DNA from: Verrucomicrobiota bacterium
GTDB lineage: Bacteria > Verrucomicrobiota > Verrucomicrobiia > Chthoniobacterales > UBA6821
DNA: 58,319 nucleotides
Reading direction: 5' to 3'
NCBI GenBank assembly: GCA_021413925.1
Contig: JAIOPL010000019.1
Coordinates: 1 to 58,319 of the forward strand
Position numbers and translations under genes: made by a program
In this document: one piece after another, positions 34,072 to 42,675 of the stretch
Layout of the letters: each line of letters starts with the position of its first letter
Position numbering within the stretch: position 1 is the stretch's first letter
Notes under the pieces: model-generated
Told to the model about the DNA's origin: nothing
The model's input: the letters and a program-made list of their open reading frames with translations, nothing else
Database searches by the model: none

Positions 34072-35178
34072 ATGAAAACAACCAACACAACAAATAAACA
34101 AGTAAACCAAGCGGGAAGAAAGCAACCCAAGTCATCCTTCCTTCCGCATTGGAGGATAGGAAGTCTCTGCGCGATGATCCTGGGAGTTCTCTCGGCGACA
34201 AACGCTCAAGCACAATTCAGCCTGGGGGGAGCCGCCAACTATAGTGTGCTCCAGTCAGGCAACGGCGGCGCTGTGAAAATGGTCAATTCCACCAATAACG
34301 GGAACATTGGGATCGGATCACAGGGAGGACTGACTCCTTCACTTGTAGCATCCAATTCCCTTGAGAACGGTGATGTTGATTTCGCTTCAACTGCCATTGT
34401 AACGGGGTCTGGGAGTACGATCATAGGAACGACCTCCGGCAACATCGCAGCGGTGAACACGGACTACGCCTACTTGGCGAATCTCTCCGCAACACTGGGC
34501 GCTATCACAGGAAACTCGCTTACGATTAATAATACGGCATCTTCACAGACAATCCTCGCCTCAAGCGGCTTTCTGAGCGGGGGAAACCGAGTTTTCAATG
34601 TCTCCACCAACTTTAATTTCAATGGCAATTCAGTCCTGACCCTAGACGGTCAGAGTTTGGGTCAATCCATTGTTCTGAACTTTGTTGGATTTGGCACGGC
34701 TGCCGGCTGGGGCCTCGGAAGCGGCAGGATTGTACTGACGGGTGGGTTGACCTCCGACCAGGTTCTCTGGAATACCGTCGGCAGCGGTGTGCCAATGGGA
34801 CTCAACTCCTTCCTTCCAGAAAACAGCTTCTCGGGTGTGTTCCTTAACCCCAATGGCCAGATCGATGTCGACACGACAACCCTCTACGGACGTCTCTACG
34901 GAGGTAACGATAGCATCAAGATCACGGGCAGCACCATCAATGCGGTTCCCGAACCCTCTACCTATGCGCTGCTAGGCGTTGGCCTGTTCGGTGCTCTGCT
35001 CCTCCATCGTCGCCGCAGAAATGTAGCATGCGCTGATGGAGTCATTGAGGAGGAAGAGGATGCTGAAGATACTGAAGATGTCGATGCACTCGAAGATGCC
35101 AAAGGTATCATCATGGTACCTTCACCCAGAGCACTGATGAAGAGAAGGAAGCTGCGCTCAAACCAATGCTGGATGTGA
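34072..35178 (+). CDS. PEP-CTERM protein, choice-of-anchor A-like, with acidic C-terminal extension
   Basis: Secreted protein of 368 residues, paralogue of the 31023 gene: FSLGGAANYSVLQSG, SGNIAAVNTDYAYLANLSAT, QTILASSGFLSGGNRVFNVS, RIVLTGGLTSDQVLWN and GVFLNPNGQIDVDTTTLYGR align with it. The PEP-CTERM tail VPEPSTYALLGVGLFGALLL-HRRRR is complete, but the protein continues ~50 residues with a strongly acidic stretch (EEEEDAEDTEDVDALED) and a basic end. PEP-CTERM tails normally end within a few residues of the basic patch, so this extension is odd. It could be a cytoplasmic tail, or come from a lost stop codon. Followed by two hairpins. Confidence 0.85.
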   Translation: MKTTNTTNKQVNQAGRKQPKSSFLPHWRIGSLCAMILGVLSATNAQAQFSLGGAANYSVLQSGNGGAVKMVNSTNNGNIGIGSQGGLTPSLVASNSLENGDVDFASTAIVTGSGSTIIGTTSGNIAAVNTDYAYLANLSATLGAITGNSLTINNTASSQTILASSGFLSGGNRVFNVSTNFNFNGNSVLTLDGQSLGQSIVLNFVGFGTAAGWGLGSGRIVLTGGLTSDQVLWNTVGSGVPMGLNSFLPENSFSGVFLNPNGQIDVDTTTLYGRLYGGNDSIKITGSTINAVPEPSTYALLGVGLFGALLLHRRRRNVACADGVIEEEEDAEDTEDVDALEDAKGIIMVPSPRALMKRRKLRSNQCWM

Positions 35179-35188
35179 ACTGAGTTTT

Positions 35189-35210
35189 CCCGGGTATTTA
35201 TTTACCCGGG
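35189..35210 (+). terminator. Perfect CCCGGGTA hairpin after the third PEP-CTERM gene
   Basis: Stem CCCGGGTA / TACCCGGG with a six-base AT loop, 10 bp after the stop codon. No T-run directly follows, so it may act as an RNA-stabilising hairpin ahead of the terminator at 35218. Confidence 0.6.
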
Positions 35211-35217
35211 AGGGAAG

Positions 35218-35260
35218 CAAGCACGGGTGGCTGGGGGGCTGCTCGTGCTTGTATTTTTTT
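35218..35260 (+). terminator. Rho-independent terminator
   Basis: Stem CAAGCACG / CGTGCTTG with a GC-rich loop, followed by TATTTTTTT. Ends the third PEP-CTERM transcript. Confidence 0.85.
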
Positions 35261-35347
35261 AAAAGTAACCCCCAGGAATATCCTTCGGAACCTCAATCAC
35301 TACCATGAGCACAGGAAATTGTGTGAGCGTACTGTGAAATATGATGG

Positions 35348-35376
35348 TTGACATTATCGTGCGAAGGTTCTGTAGT
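35348..35376 (+). promoter_or_regulatory. Sigma-70-type promoter of the response-regulator pair
   Basis: TTGACA at 35348-35353, a 17-bp spacer, then TGTAGT at 35371-35376 (four of six consensus bases). It lies ~37 bp upstream of the first regulator. A direct repeat TAGTTAA occurs twice just downstream of the -10, a possible operator. Confidence 0.6.
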
Positions 35377-35412
35377 TAATAAGTAGTTAACAGTTCTCGT
35401 AGGATCCTCCCC

Positions 35413-36258
35413 ATGAAGCCTGCATCACACAGCTCACTGAAGCCCTCCGGGGCTAGAGTGGCCATTGTTGACAGTCTGGCCAGTTGCAGGATCGGCCTTT
35501 CCAAACACATTCTCGCGAGCGGAAAGCTTCTGATCGCCTGGGCCAGCTCGACAGCCAGGGAAGGGTTGGAGAAGATAGAAGCAGACTCGCCTGACATCCT
35601 CATTGTGGAGATCCAGTTGACGGGGCAGGACGGGCTCGAGTTCATCAAGAACCTTCGCCCCCTATACCCGACCATCAAGATTCTCGTTCATTCGTCACTG
35701 AACGAGGACTTCTACGCCCGACGATGCCTCCAGGCTGGAGCCATGGGTTTCCTGCACAAGACCGAACCGATGGGACTCCTCCTGCCTGCGCTGGAAACAA
35801 TCCTCCGCGGTGAGGTCTACCTCAGCACTCGCGTTGCGAGTTCAGCGCTTCTCTCCCTCACACCGGGTCATCAAGGAATGAACAACGATGCTCATCGCCA
35901 ACTCACTGACCGAGAGCTTGAGATCATCATGCTCATGGCGCAGGGAGATTCCTGTCAGGACACTTCGAGCAAGCTTCAGATAAGCCCCCGGACCGTGCAG
36001 GTACACCGCACCAACATAAGGCAAAAACTTTGCTTGGATTCGGCTGCCAGGCTCCATGCCTATGCCGTCCGTTTCTACGGGGATGGCCTGAACTTTGATC
36101 CAACCCCCGTCGTGAGTGCCGCTGACGAGGGCAAACTGGTCCCCAAAGAAGCTCTGCCAACATCACTTCCCAAACCACCTCCAAAGACATCCCTCACGAA
36201 AACACGGCGACCCATCTCCAAGAAACAATCCGGGAGATCTTCACAAAAAACCCGCTGA
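35413..36258 (+). CDS. LuxR/NarL-type regulator with Glu at the phospho-acceptor site (1)
   Basis: DNA-binding response regulator of 281 residues. The receiver (residues ~15-135) shows RVAIVDSLASCRIG and DILIVEIQLTGQDGLEF: where a normal receiver has Asp at the end of strand 3 there is Glu (E66), and the first acidic pair is reduced to D-S. The conserved Lys (FLHKTEP) remains. A LuxR helix-turn-helix follows (LTDRELEIIMLMAQGDSCQD ... SPRTVQVHRTNIRQKL). The C-terminus is a Lys/Pro/Ser-rich tail. Asp-to-Glu can mimic the phosphorylated state, so it may be constitutively active. One base separates it from its paralogue. Confidence 0.88.
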   Translation: MKPASHSSLKPSGARVAIVDSLASCRIGLSKHILASGKLLIAWASSTAREGLEKIEADSPDILIVEIQLTGQDGLEFIKNLRPLYPTIKILVHSSLNEDFYARRCLQAGAMGFLHKTEPMGLLLPALETILRGEVYLSTRVASSALLSLTPGHQGMNNDAHRQLTDRELEIIMLMAQGDSCQDTSSKLQISPRTVQVHRTNIRQKLCLDSAARLHAYAVRFYGDGLNFDPTPVVSAADEGKLVPKEALPTSLPKPPPKTSLTKTRRPISKKQSGRSSQKTR

Positions 36259-36259
36259 C

Positions 36260-37144
36260 ATGAGCACGAAAGCAACAACCATCCCTCCAAGAAAAAGAAT
36301 GGCGTCGGTTTGTACCAAGCCTCGGATTGCTATTGTTGATAGCCAGCCCTCCAGTCGCATCGGCCTTTCCCATTTCATCAAGAAGATCGGCCTCTGGGAG
36401 ATAGCCTGGGCCAGTGCGACCGCAGAGGAGGCCTTGACTAAAATAGCCGAGGCGCAGCCGGACCTTATGATCCTGGAAATCCAGCTTCCCGGCAAAGACG
36501 GACTTGAACTTATCAAGCACCTGATGCCTCTTTATCCGCAGCTGAAGGTTCTTGTTCATTCAGCTCATGTTGAGGAATTTTACGCGGAGCGTTGCCTGCG
36601 GGCGGGAGCCATGGGGTACCTCCATAAGATGGATCCCATGGGGAATTTCGAGAACGCCGTGAAGACAGTCCTGCGTGGAGAGTTCTATCTCAATCCGCGC
36701 CTGACGCGTCATTCACTTCATTCGATGGTCCATCATGCCAACAACATGAAGGGTAACGATAATAACCTTCATAATCTCACCGATCGGGAACTTGAGGTCA
36801 TGATCTTGATGGCCAAGGGACACTCCTGCCGGGACAGTGCGGAAAAGTTCCATATCAGCCCCAGGACAGTTCAGGTGCACCGTAACAATATCCGATTGAA
36901 GATCGGCCTGGAGAGCGCGGTGGCACTCCATGCGTACTCCGTGCGTTTCTACGGAGAGGATTCCCTTTCTCACAGTCAAGACGACGGGTTAGTACGGTCG
37001 ACGCCGGAGATGGCAACAGCAGTTGCCGATTTCGTGCCCAAGAAACACTCGAAGGGAAATGGGGAAACCCCCATGAAACCTAAGAACGGTTCGGGCAAGA
37101 CTGGTTCTCGTCGTGATGTCACAAAAGCCTCCCCTCGCACTTGA
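36260..37144 (+). CDS. LuxR/NarL-type regulator with Glu at the phospho-acceptor site (2)
   Basis: Tandem paralogue of 294 residues, starting one base after the preceding stop. The receiver reads RIAIVDSQPSSRIGLS and LMILEIQLPGKDGLEL, again with Glu (E73) at the phosphorylation position, and keeps the Lys of YLHKMDP. The LuxR HTH is LTDRELEVMILMAKGHSCRD ... SPRTVQVHRNNIRLKIGL. The C-terminal ~50 residues are basic and repetitive. Both copies share the substitution, so it predates the duplication or is selected. They probably regulate genes nearby, such as the polysaccharide cluster or the PEP-CTERM genes. Confidence 0.88.
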   Translation: MSTKATTIPPRKRMASVCTKPRIAIVDSQPSSRIGLSHFIKKIGLWEIAWASATAEEALTKIAEAQPDLMILEIQLPGKDGLELIKHLMPLYPQLKVLVHSAHVEEFYAERCLRAGAMGYLHKMDPMGNFENAVKTVLRGEFYLNPRLTRHSLHSMVHHANNMKGNDNNLHNLTDRELEVMILMAKGHSCRDSAEKFHISPRTVQVHRNNIRLKIGLESAVALHAYSVRFYGEDSLSHSQDDGLVRSTPEMATAVADFVPKKHSKGNGETPMKPKNGSGKTGSRRDVTKASPRT

Positions 37145-37178
37145 GCTGACGCGGACGCTGATATCGAAGCGGAAGTTG

Positions 37179-37197
37179 TCTAAGCATTCTGCTTAGT
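37179..37197 (+). promoter_or_regulatory. CTAAGCA-TTC-TGCTTAG inverted repeat before the polysaccharide cluster
   Basis: Perfect 7-bp inverted repeat with a three-base centre, overlapping the spacer of a weak promoter-like pair (TTGTCT at 37176, GATATA at 37200). It has the form of an operator at the promoter of the following operon; it could instead be a short transcript-end hairpin for the regulators. Confidence 0.4.
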
Positions 37198-37256
37198 AAG
37201 ATATAAGCATTACAGCAGCTATCGGTAGTGTGGGATCCGATGCAAGATGGCAGGCG

Positions 37257-37856
37257 ATGAATCATCCATCTTCCTCGAATGCCATTACTCTCCGGAAAAT
37301 CCGGAGACTACGGAATCATCATCTGTCGCCGGAATCACCGGTGAATCATCAAAGCCCGCGATCCGAAGAACCTCCCTATCCCAAGGGTTACGAAATCAGG
37401 ATCATCTGCATCTATCCCTCGGTCGACGCCGGAAAACTTGGCAAGAAATGGATCGAGACGGCTTTCCGAGAGATGGCCCCACTCTCCAGCACGAGCGTCG
37501 AGTATTTCAACATCGCGGTCCTCAACCACGATGGGATCAGCTGGGAGCACATCGTGGAGCGGGTCATGCCTGACATCATCCTCATGGTAAGCGACGGCAA
37601 TCACATGCTCAGCTCCGGCCTGAGGCACTCGCTGAGCGAACTCCTCTCTCTCCAGAATGGAGGGAAGAAGCCAATGGTCATCTTCCGGGATCTTGAGCCC
37701 CTCCCCACGCTCAATACCCGCACCATTCTCGACTATGTCTCCGTGCTCAGTGACAGGAATCACTGTGAGTTCAATGCCGTGAACGGGGACGGCGATTCCA
37801 TCAGCTGCTTCCGACACCCAAGACTTTTTCTCAAGGGGCGGAAACGCACCGAATAA
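37257..37856 (+). CDS. Unknown protein at the head of the polysaccharide cluster
   Basis: About 199 residues from the ATG at 37257 (a GTG at 37230 is possible). The first ~45 residues are basic and disordered-looking; the rest alternates strands and helices: YEIRIICIYPSVDAGKLGKK, PDIILMVSDGNHMLSSGLRH, MVIFRDLEPLPTLNTRTILD. This could be a Rossmann-like or degenerate receiver fold, but no family is recognised. It precedes the epimerase by 21 bp and probably belongs to the operon. Confidence 0.5.
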   Translation: MNHPSSSNAITLRKIRRLRNHHLSPESPVNHQSPRSEEPPYPKGYEIRIICIYPSVDAGKLGKKWIETAFREMAPLSSTSVEYFNIAVLNHDGISWEHIVERVMPDIILMVSDGNHMLSSGLRHSLSELLSLQNGGKKPMVIFRDLEPLPTLNTRTILDYVSVLSDRNHCEFNAVNGDGDSISCFRHPRLFLKGRKRTE

Positions 37857-37877
37857 CCCCAACTCCCTCCCCCCACC

Positions 37878-38879
37878 TTGAATATCCTCATCACTGGCGG
37901 TGCCGGATTCATCGGAACCCACCTAGCGGAATATCACCTTGCAAAAGGTGATTCGGTTGTAGCCCTGGATGACCTGAGCACGGGGTCTGAGGAGGTATTC
38001 AATAGCCTCCACTGCAGGGACAGCGGAGGGAACTTTCATTTAGAGAAGGGGGATATCCTTACCTGGCCAGATCTTGAGTCCGAGATAGCACGTTCCGATC
38101 GTATCTATCACATGGCCGCCGTGGTCGGGATGTTCCGCGTGTTGAAAGAACCCGTCGAGGTGACCCGCGTGAATGTCCTCGGCACGGAGAGACTCCTGGA
38201 GTGCATCGCCCGTTGCGGAAATCTTCCCGAACTCGTCATTGCCTCCAGTTCCTCCGTCTACGGCCACTCCCATGAGGCTGTTCTCAGCGAGGGAATCGAG
38301 CTGGTCTACGCTCCCGAAAAGGGCGGACTCACCGCCTATGCGCTCAGTAAACTGACAAATGAAATTCAGGCTATGGCCTACCGGGAGATCCACGCCCTGC
38401 CGGTCTCGATCCCACGTCTCTTCAATGCCGTAGGCCCCAGACAGTCAGGCAACTACGGCTTTGTCCTGCCTAGGTTTATTAGTCAGGCCCTCTCGGGAGA
38501 ACCTCTCACCGTCTTTGGCGATGGGACCCAGACGCGGTCCTTCTGCGATGTGCGGGACACGGTGGCCGCCATCGACATCCTCGCCGGAATGCCCGAGTCC
38601 TGGGGTCGCGCTGTGAATGTCGGCAACCCGAGGGAGATCTCGATTCTTGATCTCGCACGCATGGTGATCGAGCGCTCCGGCAGCCTCTCTCCTATCGAAT
38701 TTGTCTCCTTTGAGAAGGGCTATGGAAGCAACTTCTGGCAGGTCACTCAGAGACGCCCCTCCATTGATCTCCTGCAAAAACTCACTTCATTCCAGCATAT
38801 CTGGACACTCGAAAAAACCATCGACGACCTGATCGAACGCAACCGCACGGCCCTCGTCCCCGGAGGAAGACTTCTATGA
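37878..38879 (+). CDS. NAD-dependent sugar epimerase/dehydratase (extended SDR)
   Basis: Extended short-chain dehydrogenase of 333 residues starting at TTG. The NAD-binding motif is ILITGGAGFIGTHLAE, the active-site pair is the S-S-S of IASSSSVYGHS and Tyr-x3-Lys in TAYALSKLTNE, and substrate residues include FNAVGPRQSGNYGFVLP. Such enzymes epimerise UDP-sugars such as UDP-Glc, UDP-GlcNAc or their uronic acids. With the UDP-N-acetylhexosamine-type dehydrogenase downstream it could make a uronic acid precursor, as in TviB/TviC-like pairs. Its stop overlaps the next gene's start (ATGA). Confidence 0.88.
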   Translation: MNILITGGAGFIGTHLAEYHLAKGDSVVALDDLSTGSEEVFNSLHCRDSGGNFHLEKGDILTWPDLESEIARSDRIYHMAAVVGMFRVLKEPVEVTRVNVLGTERLLECIARCGNLPELVIASSSSVYGHSHEAVLSEGIELVYAPEKGGLTAYALSKLTNEIQAMAYREIHALPVSIPRLFNAVGPRQSGNYGFVLPRFISQALSGEPLTVFGDGTQTRSFCDVRDTVAAIDILAGMPESWGRAVNVGNPREISILDLARMVIERSGSLSPIEFVSFEKGYGSNFWQVTQRRPSIDLLQKLTSFQHIWTLEKTIDDLIERNRTALVPGGRLL

Positions 38880-40162
38880 CAACCACACCTCCACATCGAA
38901 TTCAATCTATTCGCCCGTTATTCGCTCATCTCCTGCTCATGACGTTGCTGATGACACTACCCGTGGGACTGCATGGAGAGGGTAACACACCACTCTGGAG
39001 TGTCGGGCAGACCCTCCCCATGGAGGAACATTACCCGGGCGGAAATCTGAGCACGTACCAACAGGGCCAACTAGCCGAGGGACAGCAGCAGATTCTCCAG
39101 GCTCGCGAAGATTACCGTAAGGCGCTTGCAAGCAATCCCGAACAGAAGGACCTCCGAGAGCACTATGCCTGGTTCCTCTACGCCAACGGCTACCACGATA
39201 AGGAATGCCTTCGCCTGCTCGAGCAGTCTCTTCCCGATGCCGCCGATCCGACCGGGATCTTCAATGCCATCGTCGAAGTGAGGGAAGAACTCCGCCTGCC
39301 CGCCACCCCTCTCAGAAAGCCTCCGGGTGTACTCCAGAAAAAAGCTGTGACACCACATCACGCTGTCATTGCCAAGGCCTCCAGCGGTGAATCCTTGAAG
39401 AAGGTCGTGAAGGAGGAGATCGAAACAGTCGAGAGGTTCCACCACTGGATCTTCGTCACTTACTACGATTACAGCTTCTTCAACGATGGTCGTCAGGGAT
39501 GGCAGGAGGAAGATGCCTCCCTCATCTACCGAGTCAACCAGCGCCTGGCGATCGGCGCCGAGATCGACATCATGCAGCGCCCCCCCTCGGGAACGAACAC
39601 CTACTATAGCGCTCTGGCCTCCTACTACCTCTGGAAATGGCTCGAGGTTCACGGAAAGATCTCCATCTGTCCCGATCCAACCTTCCTTGCACTGCAGGTC
39701 TACTCAGGAGGATTCATCTACCAGGCCGCTCCACGCCTCGGACTCCTGCTCGACTACCAGCGTTACAACTTTATCCAGGGACCCCTCGACCAGATCAATC
39801 CCGGCATCGCGTATAACTTCACGGATACAACCTCACTGGTGCTGCGTTATGTCCGCGGATGGGCCTTCAACAATCTCGAGTATAACTACTACTCGGCAGC
39901 TCTGAATCTTGGTCTGCCCGGTAACCGTAGGCTCTCGATGGCTTTTGCCTATGGTACGGATCCTGATACCCAAGTCGGGGCTGACGGCAGCAATCTCAGT
40001 AGCCTCAGTCCCGCCTACACCTATTCCATCTTCTTCACCCAGCCTATCACGCGCGATCTGAGCCTCTTCACCGGCGTCCAATACATCTACCGCCTCACGC
40101 AGAACAACTCCCCGCTATACCAGCAACTCACACCGACAATAGGCCTTTCGATGAAATTCTAA
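38876..40162 (+). CDS. YaiO-like outer-membrane beta-barrel protein with TPR-type N-terminus
   Basis: Exported protein of 428 residues. After a signal peptide (hydrophobic LFAHLLLMTLLMTLPVGLHG) comes a helical segment with TPR character (AEGQQQILQAREDYRKALAS, REHYAWFLYANGYHDKE). The C-terminal ~240 residues are a beta-barrel of alternating aromatic strands (WIFVTYYDYSFFND, ASLIYRVNQRLAIGAEIDIM, GIAYNFTDTTSLVLRYVRGW) ending in the outer-membrane terminal Phe (LTPTIGLSMKF). This matches YaiO-type barrels found with polysaccharide synthases. It probably forms the export path, or binds the polymer at the outer membrane. Confidence 0.8.
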   Translation: MTTTPPHRIQSIRPLFAHLLLMTLLMTLPVGLHGEGNTPLWSVGQTLPMEEHYPGGNLSTYQQGQLAEGQQQILQAREDYRKALASNPEQKDLREHYAWFLYANGYHDKECLRLLEQSLPDAADPTGIFNAIVEVREELRLPATPLRKPPGVLQKKAVTPHHAVIAKASSGESLKKVVKEEIETVERFHHWIFVTYYDYSFFNDGRQGWQEEDASLIYRVNQRLAIGAEIDIMQRPPSGTNTYYSALASYYLWKWLEVHGKISICPDPTFLALQVYSGGFIYQAAPRLGLLLDYQRYNFIQGPLDQINPGIAYNFTDTTSLVLRYVRGWAFNNLEYNYYSAALNLGLPGNRRLSMAFAYGTDPDTQVGADGSNLSSLSPAYTYSIFFTQPITRDLSLFTGVQYIYRLTQNNSPLYQQLTPTIGLSMKF

Positions 40163-40166
40163 TCCC

Positions 40167-41249
40167 ATGAACCTCCTCACCATTGTTCTCATTACTGCGG
40201 CCATTCTGACACTCCTCAGTCTACTCCTGCTTGTTATTACCATCGTCCTGAGAATAGCGACGGACCGGAGATTGCGCCGTGATACCGAGTTCAGAAAGAA
40301 AGCGAAACCGATTCTTCAATCCTTTCTCTCCGGGGAGGCCTCACTCGAGGCTGCAAAAGCCGCTCTGGCGTATGAGCCGCACGGAGCCATCCAACTTCTT
40401 CTGGAAGAGTCTGATGCGCTCGGGACGGAGGGACGTAAAAAACTCCTTCCTCTGCTTGCCTTGATGCCCTTCGAGAAAAAAATGATGACTCACATCACCA
40501 GTAGGCGTTGGGAAAAGAGGCTCAGGTCTGCGGAATATCTCGGTTACCTGGGCGATGACTCCGCACTACCGGCGCTGATGACGGCACTCCGTGACGATGT
40601 ACTTGCAGTTCGATTCGCAGCAGCAAACTCGCTTGCACGTCTTGGATGTCAGGATGCCGTCGAGCCGATTCTCAAGGCACTCGATGTTCCCGGAGAAGTC
40701 TCCCAGAGGAGGGTTGTCGAGGTTCTCCAGATCCTCGGGCCCGCCGCCAGCGATCAGATCCTTACCATCCTGAATGATTCCTCTGGGAACCAAACATCCC
40801 TGGCTATCGCGGCCCGCATAGCAGGATCACTCCGGATCGAGAATTCCATAAAATCCCTATGCGGACTGCTACGGCATGAAAATGCAAATATCCGCATCAA
40901 TGTCCTCCGATCCCTCGCTTCCATCAATGATCACTCCGTGACCGACCAGATCGCCGCCCTGGGCGAGGATCCCTCCTGGGAAGTCCGCAGCAGCGTGATG
41001 CTGGCCCTGGGCAGACTTGGCGCCACTCAACAGATTCCCCTCCTTCTACAGGGCCTCTCTGATCGGGAATGGTGGGTCCGATTCAACGCCGCAGAAGCCC
41101 TCTATTCTCTCGGGGATCCTGGGATCGCAGCACTCAAAGAAGCCGTCGATCACCATGTCGATGCGTACGGACGCGACATGGCACGCCAGATTCTTCAGGA
41201 ACACGGCATCATCCAATCAAACGAGGAAACCAAGGAGATAAATTCATGA
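40167..41249 (+). CDS. Membrane-anchored HEAT-repeat protein
   Basis: Protein of 360 residues with one N-terminal membrane span (TIVLITAAILTLLSLLLLVI) and a cytoplasmic domain of about seven HEAT repeats (for example DDSALPALMTALRDDVLAVR, ASINDHSVTDQIAALGEDPS, WEVRSSVMLALGRLGATQQI). HEAT solenoids are protein-binding scaffolds. Position between the outer-membrane barrel and the GT2 synthase, with its stop overlapping the synthase ATG (ATGA), strongly suggests that it organises the inner-membrane synthase complex. No enzymatic motif is present. Confidence 0.85.
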   Translation: MNLLTIVLITAAILTLLSLLLLVITIVLRIATDRRLRRDTEFRKKAKPILQSFLSGEASLEAAKAALAYEPHGAIQLLLEESDALGTEGRKKLLPLLALMPFEKKMMTHITSRRWEKRLRSAEYLGYLGDDSALPALMTALRDDVLAVRFAAANSLARLGCQDAVEPILKALDVPGEVSQRRVVEVLQILGPAASDQILTILNDSSGNQTSLAIAARIAGSLRIENSIKSLCGLLRHENANIRINVLRSLASINDHSVTDQIAALGEDPSWEVRSSVMLALGRLGATQQIPLLLQGLSDREWWVRFNAAEALYSLGDPGIAALKEAVDHHVDAYGRDMARQILQEHGIIQSNEETKEINS

Positions 41250-42640
41250 ACACCATACGCATCCTTCTCTGGATCATCCTCGGTTATTATATCGCCCTCC
41301 ACGCGATCTACCTCCTGCTTCTGCTACTCGGATCGCTTCAGATCAGACGTTATAATAGGGCTATCACCTTCGCCGAGTTCCGTAGGATCGGCGAATCACG
41401 GCTTACCATGCCGGTGTCACTGATCATTCCATGTTATAACGAGGCCACGATCATCTGCTCCACCATCCTAAATGTCCTCAGGCTCATCTACCCTCAGTTC
41501 GAGGTTATTGTTGTCAGCGATGGTTCCAAGGATAACACGATGGAGATCCTTACCGAGAAATTTAAACTCCGCCGCATCGAGAGATTCGGACGCCGTTTTA
41601 TCAGCACAAAGCCTATCCTCGGCGTCTATGAGTCCTCTGAGTATCCGAATCTTGTCGTGGTAGAGAAGAACAACGGGCGCCGGGCTGATGCCATCAATGC
41701 CGGCGTCGCCATGGCTCATTACCCTCTTCTTTGCGTCATCGATGCGGACTGCGTCCTCGAGAGCGATGCGCTTCTTCACATGGCGCGCCCCTTCCTTCGT
41801 GATTCGAGGGTGGGAGCCGTGGCGGGAGTCGTCAGGCCCTCGAATGGACTGAGCGTCGTGGAGGGCGAGATCGTCGCCAAGGGATTCCCCAAGACCTTTC
41901 TTGGAATGAATCAGGAGATCGAATATGCCCGCAGCTTCCAGTGGGCCAGAATCGGACTCTCACGACTGCGAAGCATGCTCTGCATCTCCGGTGCTCTGAT
42001 CCTCGTCAAGAAGACCCTGTTCGAGAAACTCGGCGGCCCGTGGCCTGATGCCATCACCGATGACATCGAGTTCACGATGCGACTGAACAGGCACGTCCAC
42101 GATCGCAGGAACAAGGAGGATGCCCGGATGGTCTTTGCCCCCGATGCAATCTGCTACACAGAGATCCCTGAGAAGATCGGACAGTATGCCTCCCAGCGGA
42201 ACCGCTGGCAGCGGGGTACACTGCAGGCTATATGGCGCAATCGGGGAATGATCTTCAATCCCCGCTACAGTGCTACTGGGCTCTTCGGAATGCCCTACTT
42301 TCTGCTCTTCGAGGGACTTTCGGGCATCGTGGAGCTCTCTGCATGGATTCTGATGGTTGTTTGTCTGGTCCTGCGAATCGCCACCGGCTTCGAGATCGTC
42401 GCCATGCTCTTCCTGGCCTACATTATGGGGGTCTTCCTTTCGCTGTCAGCCGTGCTTCTCACCGAGGCTAGCCGCCTGCGCAGTGCAAGATGGCGTGAAT
42501 TCTGGCGCCTGATCCTGGCGATCTTCCTCGACAACCTGGGGCCTCATCAATTTCACCTGCTCTGTCGCGTGATTGGAACAATCCAATTTCTCCTAGGAAG
42601 GCACGACCTCGGTAGGCCGATGGAACGCAATGGCGCCTAG
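41246..42640 (+). CDS. Processive family 2 glycosyltransferase (polysaccharide synthase)
   Basis: Inner-membrane GT2 enzyme of 464 residues from the ATG at 41246. It has one N-terminal span, then the catalytic domain: SLIIPCYNEATII, VVSDGSKDN, CVIDADCVLE, the TDDIEF motif and QRNRWQRG (QxxRW), all hallmarks of processive synthases such as PgaC, HasA and BcsA-like proteins. Three or four further helices follow. It would polymerise a nucleotide-activated sugar and extrude the chain. Substrate specificity is not readable, but the adjacent UDP-N-acetylhexosamine-type dehydrogenase hints at an amino-sugar or uronic acid polymer. No PilZ domain is seen in it. Confidence 0.9.
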   Translation: MNTIRILLWIILGYYIALHAIYLLLLLLGSLQIRRYNRAITFAEFRRIGESRLTMPVSLIIPCYNEATIICSTILNVLRLIYPQFEVIVVSDGSKDNTMEILTEKFKLRRIERFGRRFISTKPILGVYESSEYPNLVVVEKNNGRRADAINAGVAMAHYPLLCVIDADCVLESDALLHMARPFLRDSRVGAVAGVVRPSNGLSVVEGEIVAKGFPKTFLGMNQEIEYARSFQWARIGLSRLRSMLCISGALILVKKTLFEKLGGPWPDAITDDIEFTMRLNRHVHDRRNKEDARMVFAPDAICYTEIPEKIGQYASQRNRWQRGTLQAIWRNRGMIFNPRYSATGLFGMPYFLLFEGLSGIVELSAWILMVVCLVLRIATGFEIVAMLFLAYIMGVFLSLSAVLLTEASRLRSARWREFWRLILAIFLDNLGPHQFHLLCRVIGTIQFLLGRHDLGRPMERNGA

Positions 42641-42675
42641 AGCACATCAACTAAACCCATCCCGCCTACAGAGTC

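Noticed and set aside
35261-35412. Cyclic-di-GMP riboswitch before the regulator pair
   Set aside because: Given the c-di-GMP genes nearby this was looked for, but no GEMM-type conserved core was recognised; only a sigma-70-like promoter and a TAGTTAA direct repeat are visible.
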